Source: Mycogone perniciosa
Taxonomy: Eukaryota > Ascomycota > Sordariomycetes > Hypocreales > Hypocreaceae
Assembly: GCA_025331125.1 (NCBI GenBank)
Contig: JAOALB010000002.1
Span: 62,001-126,000 of the forward strand
Reading direction: 5' to 3'
DNA: 64,000 bases
The notes under the pieces were generated by a model. That model was not told the origin of the DNA, ran no database searches, and saw nothing but the letters and a program-made list of their open reading frames with translations. Position 1 is the first letter of the stretch. Each line of letters starts with the position of its first letter. Of the stretch, positions 10,663 to 22,644 are shown piece after piece. The translations under genes and the position numbers were made by a program.

Positions 10663-13600
10663 CTAACGGAAAGGCCCAATTGGGCCGGGGTATCCTGAAT
10701 TCATAGAGTGTGAAGTAGAGGGTCGTCCGCTGTCACCAGACGCGCGGGTGTTATGTCGTGGAGTGGCGTCGCCAGGAAGGGGGATGGCCAACTTATTGTC
10801 CATATGGTGGTTGCTAAGGGGGCGAGGGGCCCAGGGGTTGTCATCCTCGGGAAGATTCACGCCACTGTCGTTCCAAGGGTTTCGATCAGCATTAAAGCTA
10901 CGAGTCGATTCGATTGAGATAAGCGAGGACTTCGAGACGTTAGCAGAGCCTTTGAAGAAACTGCCACTCGCGGAGTGCGAGCTGTTCTTTCTGCGATCCA
11001 AGAATGAGGAAATGGATGTCATGCTGCCAGGTCTTCGGAGGCGGTCTAAAATGCTGCTTCGCTCTCGGGCGATGTCAGCATTGAAGGCATTCTTGATAGG
11101 CGAGTCGCTCGCCACAGAGTTAGGGGCATGCTGAAGGAGCTTCGAGTCAAAATACTGAAGCGATTCCTCAAACGAGTCAGATTTGGGGCGCGGAATGGAG
11201 CCCTTAACGATAGTAGCTTCAACGCCTGCAGTAGCAAACTGCGCTAGAAGAAACTCAATGGCATCGCGAAGGCCACCAGCATTGTTGCGAGTGAATCCCC
11301 AAACCAATGTAGCAGTCGGATCACCGTCTTGAGTGACTTCATCAGGGTTCTGGTGAACGGTGACCTCGACTTCGTATTGGCTCTTCAATTTGGGAACGAG
11401 ATCATGAGCGAACTCGGGAGATTCAAGGAATTTGACCAGTTCGCTGGTTCGAGCGAGTACCAGCTCATGCTTGTCCGGAACCATGCCCAAAAACTCATCT
11501 ACGCAATGGGGGACCTGCCACTGCGGGCCAGTAACAGTCACCTCGTCGCTTGCCTGCTCCGTGCTAGGGAAGTTGATCTTGCAGTTGTACTTCTGCTCAA
11601 GCTCGTCAATCTCAGAAAGACGAGCAATAAGCTCACGGTGGTAGAGGCGATCAACGCTCACGATCTGAGAGGTGTACTCCGAATCCTGCCAAAGTCAGCA
11701 AATTATACGCCATAGCACGAATTAAACTGCCTACCGCTCGGTCAACCATTTCCAGAATCTCGTTTTTGACGGCATCCAAGTTTTGAGCATTGCGAGCCGG
11801 GGTGCGACAAATGACGTTGTCAACCTTAATGTCATCGTCCTCACGTCCCATGCCTCCTAAGCGAGATCAGTAGCCGTATACACGAGTTTGCAGGGCATCT
11901 AGTTTACCTCTGTCCATAGCGTTGGAGAACTTGACGAAGACGGAATGCTTCTTCATGATGCGCTGGATGTGCTGGCCTCCTATGCCAATAATCCGCTTGT
12001 GGTACTGGTCCGGGACATGGAAGGAGATGGATGCGGGCATCTCCTGTTCAACCAAAGTCAGGCCCTGTTTCATAGAGTCATAACTGGCAGCCATGACATC
12101 AATGTTGAAGTTGTATTCGTTGAAACCATCAAAGATAATCTGGACGTTGCCTTTCTTGTATTAGCACCTTGTTCAGCAAGGCATCTACATGAAAGTTTGT
12201 TACTCACTCTGACCCATGATCTTATTTATTTTGCCGTTCTTCTTGCCGCTAACAAATTCTTTATGCTCATTGGCGAGCTCGATTTTGACGCGAATCTGGT
12301 ACTGAGACTGACCAACAAACTTCAGCTCCGAAATAACCGTCAAGGCAGACTTGACGGCATCATCGGATCCAGTAATGGTGAAAGTCATCTTGTCAAATGA
12401 GACATCGGCATCGGAATTGGAGCATATATCGGCGAGCATTGGTCGTACATCCGCAGGATTGGGGAGGTGTCGAGTATCTGGTTGTTGAACGTACCACCCA
12501 GCACCATAGAACTGGCCAGCCTGCGAAAAGTAAGCCTCCTTTCGATACAAGAATGGTAGTTCAATATCTTACCAGTGACATGAGTTCCCGAACAGTCCGT
12601 TCAACAGGCAGACCTTCACTTCCCTGAACTCGGACCGTGGTGCGCTGGCATGCCAATGGGGGAAGCATGACGTAGGTGCCGTTGGCCTCGAGAATCTTGC
12701 GAACCTTGTCCAAACGACCCAGCAGAATACTGTCAATCTTGGCAGCTGGAATAGTCACATCCTTGACGTAAAGTCGGATTCGAGAAACGGTCTCATGCAG
12801 TTTCTGTTTCGCCATCTCAATAGCCTGGTGGCTCTCTCCCGTGATAAAGATGTCCGTAGGATCACGACGATTCGCATTCGGAGGGCAGTAGCGATACATC
12901 TGAGAGAACATGGGCGGAAAGTAGATGGCTGTACCAGTTGATGACTCGATAAGTTTAATGTTCTTGCGGTGGCGACCGCAGACGAGTTGATGTAGAGACA
13001 ATTCGACTCTTGTAGCGTCGACTACGCGGCCAAGCTAAGAGTAGCTGGTAAGCATGGCACAAACTACGACTTGGGTGGATCTTTCAGGGGAGAAGTGACA
13101 TACCAAGCTGTCGATTTGGATCAACACGCGAGCTTTTGCGTGTTCTGACGACAGGATATCGCCGTAGATGGCAATTCTCCATCGCTGGTCCATTCGCATC
13201 TCGGAGTCACCAGACATACCATCCACCATTGGGGTCAATTTAGGGCCAAGCAAGAAAATGTCAACACCACAATAGCTCGAGATGTAGTCTAGAGTCTCCA
13301 GGACGGGTTTTTTGAGCGCGCCAGCGCCCAGATCACAGACCAGGCTTCCATCAACATCGATCGTAGTACAGCGCTAATACTGTTAGCATCACGTAGGGAA
13401 TGTATACGAGCAACCAGCCAGTGCAGGTCAAGGCATACCATCGCAATAGGAATCTCGTTCAAAATGGTTTCTCGACTCTTGTTGACTAGCTCGGGAGAGC
13501 CTGCGAGGCAGACAGTCGTAATTTGCTGGCCCTTGCCATTCATCGGGGGTGATGCCAGAACATGAGCTTCGATAGGTAGCGGGCCGCTGGACAGGTCCCT

Positions 13601-13942
13601 GCAGAGCCTGTGCAGGTTTGCCAAGTTCTGGGCGTGTACGGGCAGTTCATGAACCTGCACATCGTCGGGTGCGTCTTCCGGGTGCGTCCATCGCAGGACG
13701 GCGTCGGTCGTGGCGTGAAGAATTTCCTCGGTATTTGGGCCGGCCAGGTCGGACGCAAAGGGAATGTTGAAGGAGTAGTTTATCGTGGCATCGGCAGCTT
13801 GGGGCGACGGTATGGGAAGGCCGGGTTGGGCAGTATTTTTGGGATGCGGATTCAGGCTGTTCATAGGCATGTTTGGGCGGCCCATGCCGAAGTTGGGACT
13901 CATCCTCTCGGACCAGTGGCGCATGTTCGCCAACTTATTCAT
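10663..13942 (-). CDS. Multi-KH-domain RNA-binding protein
   Basis: Seven exons encode 978 aa: 13942-13439, 13373-13104, 13034-12573, 12520-12208, 12150-11908, 11856-11735 and 11685-10663. Introns are 49-69 nt and every phase checks. The start is the ATG at 13942 (MNKLANMRHWSERM). At least four KH-type segments are visible. One contains CGRHRKNIKLIESSTGTAIY (from ~277), one lies at ~330-365, one has SGKKNGKINKIMGQSNVQII (~500-520), and one has a textbook GxxG loop in RIIGIGGQHIQRIMKKH (~558-575). Helical regions alternate with these. The last ~200 residues are Ser/Pro/Asn-rich and look disordered. The architecture is vigilin/Scp160-like, suggesting mRNA binding in the cytoplasm (inference). 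I do not recognise a standard gene name. Confidence 0.85.
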
Positions 13943-14260
13943 GATGAGGGAAGGACGGACAGCTTGCTCGGAGAATCGTACGCAGCCCGGATGGAGAACG
14001 GGAAGAGAGGGAGGAGGCCGGCCAAGCGAAAAACACAAGAGGGGAGAAAACGCAGGGGTATCGAGACGAAAAGAAATAAGGTTGGGGAGAAAAGGAAAAA
14101 AGAAGAATTGGGCGTGCAAGCTCTTTTCCAGGTATGCAGGATCTTGAGAAAGAGGGAGAGGGGAGGTGGGAGGTGGGAGGTGGAGAGTGGAGGAGGAAGA
14201 GAGAGAGCGAGAGAATGGAGAATGGAGACTTGTTGGAGAGGGCCAGTCAGCGAGGTCACG
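13943..14260 (-). promoter_or_regulatory. Pyrimidine-rich leader/promoter of the KH gene
   Basis: Read on the minus strand, this stretch is strongly C/T-rich, with repeated CCTCCCAC units (plus-strand GGGAGGTGGGAGGTGGGAGG at 14160-14190) and TTTCTTTT tracts. CT-rich tracts just upstream of start codons are a known feature of strongly expressed fungal genes. The open frame running through it is a by-product of the biased composition. Confidence 0.55.
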
Positions 14261-17207
14261 GTTAGTCAGGCAAGGTACTCGTAAGGTTAGCTCATCAATG
14301 GTGGGTTTTGGGGGGCTTCGATCGAGGTGGATGGAGGCCTATCTGGCCACGAGCCAGCCCAGGGTTTTAGTTGGCCGGGTCAGGGCTGGCCAGCTGGGGC
14401 GGCGCTGCACTGCTCTGCACTTCACTGCACTTCACTCGCTACGGCTGCTGTAGTGGGCCTAGACAGGCTGAAGTCGGGGCCGTCAGAGGCTCACAGGCTC
14501 ACACAGTGGAATTGGCCTGGAGGGCTTGCAGGGCTTGGTCACTGCGTTCCAGGCTTCCAGCCCGTTGACTGGCAGATCCAGGACGCTCGGCGTGTGGATC
14601 CTGGCGTCAGGTACGCGTGCTAGCTGGGGTTCTGCAGTGAGTACATACTGCCCATACTCCGTACTCGTACTGCGTACTGCCCATGCTCATCATGTATTAC
14701 TTCGTACTCCGTACGTACGGTACGGTACGCTTTCAACTCCAACTCCAGCGAAGCTGCCTGCCGGCCTTGGTCAAGCATTGGCGCGATACTGGCAATGCAT
14801 CTGGGGATTGCTCGGTAGTCGAAGTTAGGGTAACAGCCATGGATGCTACCAAGCCCGTTCGAATGCATTACGGAGTACTAGTCCGCAGGTTATCTATGAA
14901 CTGAGCTGTCCAAGAACCTTTAGTGCCCAGCGTCGTGGTGGCGGACTCCGCCCATGCGAGCAGCCAACAGGAATCCTTGGTCATCTCAGCAATATCCATC
15001 GATGGCTTTTGATAGCTGCTTCATATCGAACCTTGTGCGCTCGCACACATAGCCCTTCTTGCAGTACTTCGGACGTGACTTCCTGCTGCATGTGCCATAC
15101 TGTACGGGGTACTCGTGGCAGTCGTAGTATTCCGTGTTTGCGAGATGCAGGAAACCCTCTCAAGTCCATACATGCTCGTAGACGTCGGACATGGCGCTAC
15201 CGCCAAGGCGTCGAAGCCTGTGCTCGTGCTCGAGCTCGAGATCCTGGACCCTGGCCCATGCTTTCGGACACTCGCGTTCGCTCACGCACCCCCTCGAGTC
15301 CAGTCCATCCACTGTCTGATCCTCGACCAAGACAAAAGAAAGGGCCGAACTGGCATTCGTCGTTTCGTGATGGAACCAACCACATATCACCAGCTTCAGA
15401 GACAGCGCAGTGGATCTCATTAATCGTGCCATCATTACGAGCTAGAGGGGGCTTGGAGAATCCTACCGTGTAAAGTTTTCTGACTCCGTACCTATCGGAT
15501 TGACAAATGTGTCCATACGGGCTGTGGATCGTCCACATAGCCATTTCCCCCCACAACCTTTGGCAAACTCGGCACTGGCGTTGCATCTGTTTGGGGCACG
15601 GCTGGTTCCTCCGAGTCCCCGAAGGCATGCAGGCCAAAAATGACATGGAACAGCAGATATTAATGAATGACTGTGTTGCCGGCAGGATATGCTACATCTT
15701 GCCATTCGTGCGGTTTATCAGCAACCACACACAAACCAAACAAGCCAGCCCATATCAGACATGGCTGATATTGGCTAACCTTTCCTTGGCCCTCCGTTCC
15801 GGATCAGCCAAAAAATCTGCCGTACGCAGCTTCTCGCCGCCACCAGAAAGCCACCTGAGAATGTCGCATCAAGCTTGGTCTATCTCTAAACTGCGACCTC
15901 CGAAGCGCACGTATCGTCTTCTGCATGTCCGAGACCTATCTGCCCTCCATAACTCATTCATAGCAGCTGGGCAAAGACAGACACACAACCCGGTTTCATT
16001 CATTTATTGCATGTCTCGAGACACGAGAGATCTGCTATCTTCGATTATTATACAAAGTACAAAATACATAGTATTTATTGCGGATTCGTACGGAGTACAG
16101 CCACATTGCTAGCACTATTACTAGGTACCTAATCACGGCACGCCTCAACTACCGCGCTACTATTTATTAACAGATAGTACTTCGTACGAAGTAATTCAAC
16201 ATGATATCAGCACCAGAACAACCAAAAGGGATCTGCATGAAATGTTCTAACGATCCACTGCCAAGAAAAAATAAATCAAGAAAAAAAACAGTTCTCCAGC
16301 CAAAAAAAAATCCCGCTTTATCCGGCAGTCCGCAGAACTCCGCATTCTTACGGTGCCCCAGTGATGTGATCTTCTCCGTTCTTTATTTAACCAGAGTCTT
16401 GCCGACACGGCACGGCAGAAACTCTCATCCTCCATGACCTCATCCTTTATGACCTCATAGGCTCGCTCGAGGCAGTACCCTTCAAGATAAAATCTCCAGG
16501 GGCAGCAAGCTCAGATTTGAGGCAACGCTGGTCTCATACTTCCCCAACTCAGGCAATGAGACGCGCATACCATCCTTGCCCATGCACGTCTTTTCCTTCT
16601 TCCCACGGAGAACCCTGAAGCCACCGCGTTGAACTTTGACAAAACAAACAAGCACACATCGGGCCAATCAGGCCAATGATATCCTCGAACTCGTCGTCCA
16701 GTACTGCGTGGTTGAAGCCAAGACAAGTCTCTGAGCTTGCTTTTAAATCTGCCAGCCCGAATATGGAATGCTCCACGCCATCCTGATGCAGCTGGTCGGG
16801 GTATGTGAGTGTCAATGTCTTGCAACGCATGGATGTCACGTCACTGCAAACCGCAGCGGCTGTCATCAGCATCGCCATATGCATACTCCGTACTTCGTAT
16901 TTCGTACTCCGTGGAGCTTAACAAATATCAGTAGGTACAGGAGCTACTTCGTAGAATGAATAGATTGCCTACATGTGTCTTGTATTGGTAGCTTTTCCCC
17001 TTTTCACTTGCATATTGAAATCCTTCATAGTAACACAGCTCATCACCTGTTGAATTGAGCCAACAGTATTCTTTACTTTCCCTTATCCCACCCACACATT
17101 AAAGGTGTATGAAAGGCAAATAGCCTATGCAATCAACAACGTTGGTCGTACAATGCCCGATTCGTGTATCCCGTCATGTCGTTTATATCCGCTCCCTCAA
17201 CCAAATG
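14261..17207. other. Intergenic, no supported gene
   Basis: About 3 kb between the KH gene promoter and the stop codon of the 852-aa protein gene. Several open frames exist, the longest at 15507-16112 (201 codons, plus), but none has a recognisable domain or a splice partner. The stretch holds many TAC-rich motif copies (14647-14720, 14869-14880, 16087-16098, 16883-16915) and a perfect palindrome at 16178-16193. Confidence 0.55.
16178..16193. repeat. 16-bp perfect palindrome TACTTCGTACGAAGTA
   Basis: Self-complementary over its whole length. It is built from the two half-sites TACTTCGTA and TACGAAGTA, which overlap by 2 bp and also occur singly elsewhere in the window. Confidence 0.9.
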
Positions 17208-19766
17208 CTAACGGTAAACCTCCCTCCGAGCATCATCCACATACACAATTTCCTGTGTTACTCCCCGGGGCCTTTCGATAAAGGCTATCTCCTCCGCTCC
17301 CCGCATCGCACCCTGAGGCTCATGGTATCGTTCAGCTGGCCTCACACTGTACTCCTGTCGCACGTATGGTTGCTGTATAGGTCCGCTGTTGTAGTCCCTC
17401 AAATAGGTTTGTGGCCCCTCGGGATGGCGGCTTTCTGGGTGGATGCTCCCGCCATACTCTCGGCCAGGAGCTTCTGGCCGAACACTATGCATGCGCCCAT
17501 AAGGTGGAGGAGCCTCAAATCGTACAGGCTCTGGCGGTGTCAGGCTTGGTGCCCTTGGCACGTATTCTTTCGGCCTCTCGTCAAGATGTCTTCGATCATG
17601 CGGTGCTATGACCTGTACGAATTCTGCAGATCCCAGTGGCTGAGTTGAGTATTCCCGATGCCGACTATCTCTATGGTCCTGGGAGACGTATTCAGGTTGC
17701 GTTACATAACGTCTCGACATCGTATACGCTGGTGATGGTCTGGCATACACAAAGTTTCCATCTTCGTATGATCCAGCTCCAGGGTGCCCTGATATGGCAC
17801 GAGGTTGCACACGCTCGTATATGATCTCTGGGTCACCGGGCCGGGCAGAAGGGGCAACGGACTGACGTGCGGGAGGTCGGGGTGGTTCAATGTACTCGCG
17901 ACCGAACGCATCCACAACAATTCGGGTTGGTGGTGGTCTTGGTGGCACCACCAAAGCCTCGCCTTCTGGACGGACGCTCATGCGAGGTCCCTCAAGCGGC
18001 TCACGGTAAATACGCGGTGGCTCACAGTAGGGGTCATTCACAATGACCTGTGAAACTGATCTTGTAGGGTGAGCTTCTCTAAAAGAGTACTGATAAGATG
18101 GCACAATAGGCGAGGGAGGTTGGCGTATGTAGGCATCACCTAATACCTGACGTTCATCCACGTACTCCCTGCCGTATCTGGGGTCGCCAATCATAGCAGT
18201 ACTTGCCGGTTGCTGAGGATATGCAACAGGCCCTTCATATCCTATAGGCATCCGCTCCTCTCTGTATACTTGAGGTGGGTTTTGTTCGTACAGGGCATTT
18301 GCTGGGGGTTGCGCATATCTTGGTTCAGCATACCCAGCCTGATTAGCCTGTCCTTGAGCCTGTCTCTGGCGTTTATTGGGCCGAATGTACGCTGGGGCTG
18401 ACAATGGCGAAGGTGACCGTGGCTCGGGTTTGATGTATGGACCAGCTTCGGCCTCTGGCGCTTGCCGGTCGACCTTCCTCTTCTTCTTCTTCCCCTTTCT
18501 CCTCTCTGAATCTCTTCCACCTTGGGATGAACTGTCTGAGCTCATAGCAATAACAGTCTCATTTCTGAGGATAGCAACCTGTGCTGGCGTACCCACAGCA
18601 GTGGCAACACCAGAGCTAATAGCAGGAGCTTGTTCGCTGACTACAGCCGACAGAGAAGCCTGGGTAGACTGAGGGGCATCGGGCAATAAATCATGACTTC
18701 GAACAAGGGGGGAAGGAGGATGCATATCAGCGTAGCGGCCATGCCCATGCTTGGGAGCACGCGGCTCGGCCTCTGGCATTCCTGAATCCACGGATTGACT
18801 TGGTCCGCCACCAGTGGTTGGCCCCGGCCCAGCCGATGAATCTACTCCGCCATTGTAGTTATTCAGTCCGGGGACTAGTACTCTGTCTGGTTTGATGGCT
18901 GTCCTATTCGCTAGCAACCCGTGCTGATTTTGAAACGGTGGCCGTGACGAATCTGCTGCGCGGTTATCTCGTATGGGCGATGCTGGATGACTACGACGCG
19001 TCACGTCATTCTGTGACGTCGAATCCTGCTGCGAGTTGGAGATATTGAGCACTTGCACCTCCTCGGAGAGGTCACGAATACGTGAAGTCATGTTCGACTG
19101 GGGTGTGTCGTGTTGTGACGAGTAAAACGTATTGTCGTCGAAAGAATCACTTGCAGCTTCATTATTAGCAGTCAAGTCTTCATCAGAAGGCAATGGTATA
19201 GCGGTGGCTTGGACGAGAGTCAGAGCCTTGGCAAGAACATCAGACAGATCGGAAACGACAAGGGGTTCAGCTTGCGCTTGCTTAGAGACGCGTCGCTGCT
19301 CAACCTCATCTTTCAAAGCGCGTTCAAGCCTTTGTCTTTGCAGTTGCAGCTCAGCCCTAATGAGTTCATCAGACTTCTCAAGGAGGATGGGATTAATCTC
19401 GGTCGTCCCAGACCCAAACGACTTTGGCACCGACTGAGGCACAGACTGAGGAGCAGAAGCAGAAGCAGAAGCAGAGGCATGCGTTTCCGATTCCAAAGTG
19501 GCATTTGCAGGAAACACCTGTTGGTTCTTTGGGAGTGCACTCTTTACGCCAGACTCCGAGGATACCTTCGTCTGGCTAGAGACAGGATGAACCAAGGCCT
19601 TTAAGCCGGGCGGAAGTTTGATGGTGGGATGGTTCCCCGATAGAACCGTATCGCGAAATCGCACAATTTTCTCGTATTGCCGTAGCTCGTTGGCTTCTCT
19701 CTCCGTAGGACTTGTCAAGCCATTGCTCTCGACAGCAGATGCTTGAGGGACCTCTTCCTTAGCCAT
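17208..19766 (-). CDS. Large low-complexity protein, function unknown
   Basis: A single-exon gene of 852 aa from ATG at 19766 (MAKEEVPQASAVESNGL). I do not recognise it. The best candidate for a conserved block is near the N-terminus (~28-56): LRQYEKIVRFRDTVLSGNHP followed by TIKLPPGL. A charged, coiled-coil-like segment rich in Glu/Arg/Gln lies at ~127-165. Basic clusters GKKKKRKVDRQ (~420-432) and RPNKRQRQ (~458-465) resemble nuclear localisation signals. The second half is rich in Pro, Arg, Tyr and Glu, with recurring REY/RYV/YVR motifs. Long continuous coding length, conventional start context and third-position bias support a real gene. A nuclear scaffold or regulator is a guess. It is divergent from the nucleotidase gene. 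Confidence 0.75.
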   Translation of the reverse strand: MAKEEVPQASAVESNGLTSPTEREANELRQYEKIVRFRDTVLSGNHPTIKLPPGLKALVHPVSSQTKVSSESGVKSALPKNQQVFPANATLESETHASASASASAPQSVPQSVPKSFGSGTTEINPILLEKSDELIRAELQLQRQRLERALKDEVEQRRVSKQAQAEPLVVSDLSDVLAKALTLVQATAIPLPSDEDLTANNEAASDSFDDNTFYSSQHDTPQSNMTSRIRDLSEEVQVLNISNSQQDSTSQNDVTRRSHPASPIRDNRAADSSRPPFQNQHGLLANRTAIKPDRVLVPGLNNYNGGVDSSAGPGPTTGGGPSQSVDSGMPEAEPRAPKHGHGRYADMHPPSPLVRSHDLLPDAPQSTQASLSAVVSEQAPAISSGVATAVGTPAQVAILRNETVIAMSSDSSSQGGRDSERRKGKKKKRKVDRQAPEAEAGPYIKPEPRSPSPLSAPAYIRPNKRQRQAQGQANQAGYAEPRYAQPPANALYEQNPPQVYREERMPIGYEGPVAYPQQPASTAMIGDPRYGREYVDERQVLGDAYIRQPPSPIVPSYQYSFREAHPTRSVSQVIVNDPYCEPPRIYREPLEGPRMSVRPEGEALVVPPRPPPTRIVVDAFGREYIEPPRPPARQSVAPSARPGDPEIIYERVQPRAISGHPGAGSYEDGNFVYARPSPAYTMSRRYVTQPEYVSQDHRDSRHREYSTQPLGSAEFVQVIAPHDRRHLDERPKEYVPRAPSLTPPEPVRFEAPPPYGRMHSVRPEAPGREYGGSIHPESRHPEGPQTYLRDYNSGPIQQPYVRQEYSVRPAERYHEPQGAMRGAEEIAFIERPRGVTQEIVYVDDARREVYR

Positions 19767-20539
19767 GGCGAGGGCTAGTCAGTAGCAAAGGTTGGACCGC
19801 GTCAACGGTGCGCCACGTCAAGCCAGCGCGAGACGTCGTATGCGTCGTCTACAACCGAAAAAATGCGGCCGGAGCTACAGACGCACGACGCAGTCAATGA
19901 TCAAAGGCTGGCACATGATGCGGCAATCCGTGTGCGTTGTTGATGTTGCCTAGTAACAGACGCCGGTTTTTTGGGCTCGGGAGAGTTTCCTGGGCGAACA
20001 ACAAGGGCAGAATTTGGGCGGTGTGGCCGGCAGAATTCCGTTCTACACTAGTTTAGCCCACGCCAATCGTCATACATACTCTTAGCACGCAGCTCTATCA
20101 GAGGCAACTTCAAAGCAAGTTGTCAGCACTATGAACGGCACGTCAGATTCTCAAACCGTAGATGTGCTCCGTAGACCTAGTAGAAAATTTCCAAAAAAAA
20201 AGGAAAAACCCTCTGCTTGTGTGAGAGAAATTATGGCGAACTAGTTCGATTCATGTGCCCATAGAGGCATTATTCAGGCCGTCCGAGTCATCATTTTACA
20301 GCGGAATCGGCCCCTGGCCTTGTGCCAAGTACTTAGACGTCAGCCTTTTTTGACAACTCCGACCTATCTACTCCGTATGGTTCTTAGATTCCCAATCTCT
20401 CTCTCAAACTAAAGTCATAACACTCCTTAATTCCATACCATATCAGGTTGAATCGAATTTTCCCGCTGATATCCAAAACTTACGAATCTGTAAAACCACC
20501 TTGCAACACTCCCCCGCTCCGCACATCCATCACGCAAGG
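19767..20539. promoter_or_regulatory. Divergent intergenic region
   Basis: 773 bp between two outward-facing starts. It contains poly-A runs near 20195-20205, a TACTCCGTA copy near 20370 and a pyrimidine-rich stretch before the nucleotidase start. No coding exon was found. Confidence 0.45.
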
Positions 20540-21409
20540 ATGGCGACTACAAACGGCACGACGGCCAACAAAAAGGTCTTGTTCTTGTAAGCTATCCTTT
20601 CAAATACTGATTCGTTGCAGCTGATCCTAATGAATCCGAAGCGATATTGACAACTGCCTCTACCCCAAGAGTGAGAATCTCCAGAGACCAGACTGTGACC
20701 CAATGGCTGTCTGACTGAGCTACAGGCGCCAGGGTCCACGACCTTATGGCTGATCTGATCGATAAATACTTCGCGGATCATCTAAACCTCCCTTGGGATG
20801 AAGCCGTCAAGCTTCACAAGGAATATTACACAAATTATGGCCTAGCTATCGAGGGTTTGGTGCGCCACCATCAGATCGATCCCCTTGATTACAACGCCAA
20901 GGTCGACGATGCTCTCCCCTTGGAAGGCATCATCAAACCGAACCCTGAACTGCGTCAGATGCTAGAAGACATTGACAAGAGCAAAGTCACACTATGGCTT
21001 CTTACAAATGCATACGTCACTCATGGCAAGAGAGTAGTGCGCCTCCTCGAAATTGAGGACCTGTTTGAAGGACTTACCTACTGCGACTATGCAGAGGAAT
21101 CTCTGATTTGCAAACCTCGCCCGGAGATGTACAAGAAAGCCATGCGAGAAGCCGGTGTGGACAGAGTTGAAGACTGTTTCTTCGTTGGTATGGCGCCTCT
21201 GCCCATTACGCTGAGCATTTGAATAAGAGTTCTGACTAGATCCAGATGACAATTACTCGAATTGCGCAAAGGCCAAGGAGATTGGCTGGACAGCGGCCCA
21301 TCTTGTAGAAGAGGGCGTTCAGGTCCCCAAGGCCCCTGCCTCCCAGTATCAAATTCGGCACTTGCGGGAACTACGACAGATCTATCCGCAATTCTTCAAA
21401 TCATCTTAA
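20540..21409 (+). CDS. HAD-superfamily pyrimidine 5'-nucleotidase (Sdt1/Phm8 type)
   Basis: Four exons: 20540-20586, 20642-20670, 20726-21187 and 21246-21409, with introns of 55, 55 and 58 nt; the product is 233 aa. Splicing assembles the HAD catalytic motif at residues 15-25, FFDIDNCLYPK, with nucleophile D17 and general acid D19. The first intron splits the codon just before D17. LLTNAYVTHGKRVVRLLEIE is motif II (Thr) with the cap region around it. CKPRPEMYKKAM supplies the motif III Lys and FFVGDDNYSNCAKA the motif IV Asp pair, the latter formed by the last splice. DIDNCLY is typical of fungal Sdt1/Phm8 proteins, which dephosphorylate pyrimidine nucleoside monophosphates. The exact substrate is inferred from family membership. 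Confidence 0.87.
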
Positions 21410-21743
21410 GCCCGAGTTAGGCTTTCGACGATAGTTCCGGCCTCTGTATGAGTGCCCAGCAATGCGCGACGGTACAAAGTGGAAGGATAGTCGGGAATGA
21501 GGGCATATTTCCAGTAGACAAGGTCTGTTAGGTAACATAGATGCACCACGAAATAGATAGATACCTTACATCAGTTTTGATTAATTGATCCTCAGCGACT
21601 CTCCGTAAAACCCGACCCAAAGCACAAATTGCTATGCCTCATCATCCAATTGCCCGAACGCCGCGCTATGCATCTATCAAAGGATTATCCCGTCATTGCC
21701 CAAGGAGAGAAGTTTATTCGCTTTTCCCAGACCGCAGCATGAA
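21410..21743. other. Short convergent intergenic region
   Basis: 334 bp between the nucleotidase and MED21 stop codons. Nothing is seen beyond presumed 3' untranslated sequence. Confidence 0.5.
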
Positions 21744-22272
21744 TCAGGGCCGGCGTATGCTGCGGATGACGGAGTCGAGCTCAGCCAATATCTGGTCTCT
21801 TTCCTTGAGCGCCTCTTGTCGTTGAGCCTCAGCGGCTTTCAAATCCTCCTCGAGATCCTTGATAGATCGCTCCTGATCTTGTTCACTGTTGTCAAGACCA
21901 GGTAGCGTGGAAATAAGAACCTCGATCTGTTGTTCCTTAACAATCAGATCTCGGGATAGCTCGATGAGTCCGGCGCGGAATTCTTCTGGGGGTAGTGAAT
22001 CGACTGGGTTTCTGTTCAGTATATCCACATCATTAATCTAATAGAAGAGCCGCACCTTCTTTCTGAGACTGCTCCTGTTTAACGTCGCGGACTTTGTCAT
22101 TTGGACCGAGAGTCTCGAGATCGTGTCGCCTGTGGACAAAGTGCAGGCAGGCGACAAACTGCTGCGCGAGCTGGATGATGCAATTAGTAAGGGCTTTGAG
22201 TGATCGACATTATGCAATTGATGCACCTACTTGATCAACCGCGTCCTGCAGTTGGGTAAGCCTGTCGCCCAT
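21744..22272 (-). CDS. med21: Mediator complex subunit Med21 (Srb7)
   Basis: Med21 sits in the middle module of Mediator and pairs with Med7 to relay signals to RNA polymerase II. Three exons: 22272-22231, 22170-22056 and 22003-21744, with introns of 60 and 52 nt; the product is 138 aa, the usual family length. The family start MGDRLTQLQDAVDQ leads through the join into LAQQFVACLHFVHRRHDLET, and later VDSLPPEEFRAGLIELSRDL. The second acceptor is the CAG ending at base 22004. An alternative acceptor 9 nt upstream breaks the frame, whereas this one restores QKEVDS as in homologs. The C-terminal half is one long coiled-coil helix ending IRSIRRP. It is divergent from SEC62 across 372 bp. Confidence 0.9.
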
Positions 22273-22644
22273 CGTGACAGCACGCAATGCAACAAGAGAT
22301 GCAAGGCTGTCGACTAGCCTCGTGAATCGCGAAGCTCTACTACCCCACAGCAATTACAGTGATTGGGGTTATTGGCACGGTGAAGATTCACGGTGTACGT
22401 CACCTGGCCGGCAGATAATCGGATCGCGGGCAATAGACGATCCGATCCACCAGTCAATCCAAAGTGAACACATTGCTGTATGGTAAGTTCATTGGAGCAT
22501 ATGTGAAGCCCACTCCAACTTTTCTATCTATAACCTTAACTTTCTCAGCAAACCCGCCATCTTGCGGTTGCTCTATTTAAATTCATCTACGCTCCTTAAA
22601 ATCTCTTTCTCTTCAATTTTCAGAAGTATTAACGAGACACCACA
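22273..22644. promoter_or_regulatory. Divergent promoter region, MED21 / SEC62
   Basis: 372 bp between outward starts. A CT-rich stretch (~22535-22625) immediately precedes the SEC62 start on the plus strand. No extra exon was found. Confidence 0.45.

Noticed and set aside
13943..14119. In-frame extension of the KH protein to an ATG at 14119
   Set aside because: The extension is Phe/Pro/Ser/Leu-rich purely because the leader is C/T-rich; MNKLANMRHW is the better start.
15507..16112. 201-codon open frame on the plus strand between the KH gene and the unknown 852-aa gene
   Set aside because: No recognisable domain, ends in the motif-rich stretch with TACGGAGTA, and no splice partner or promoter. 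Likely chance.
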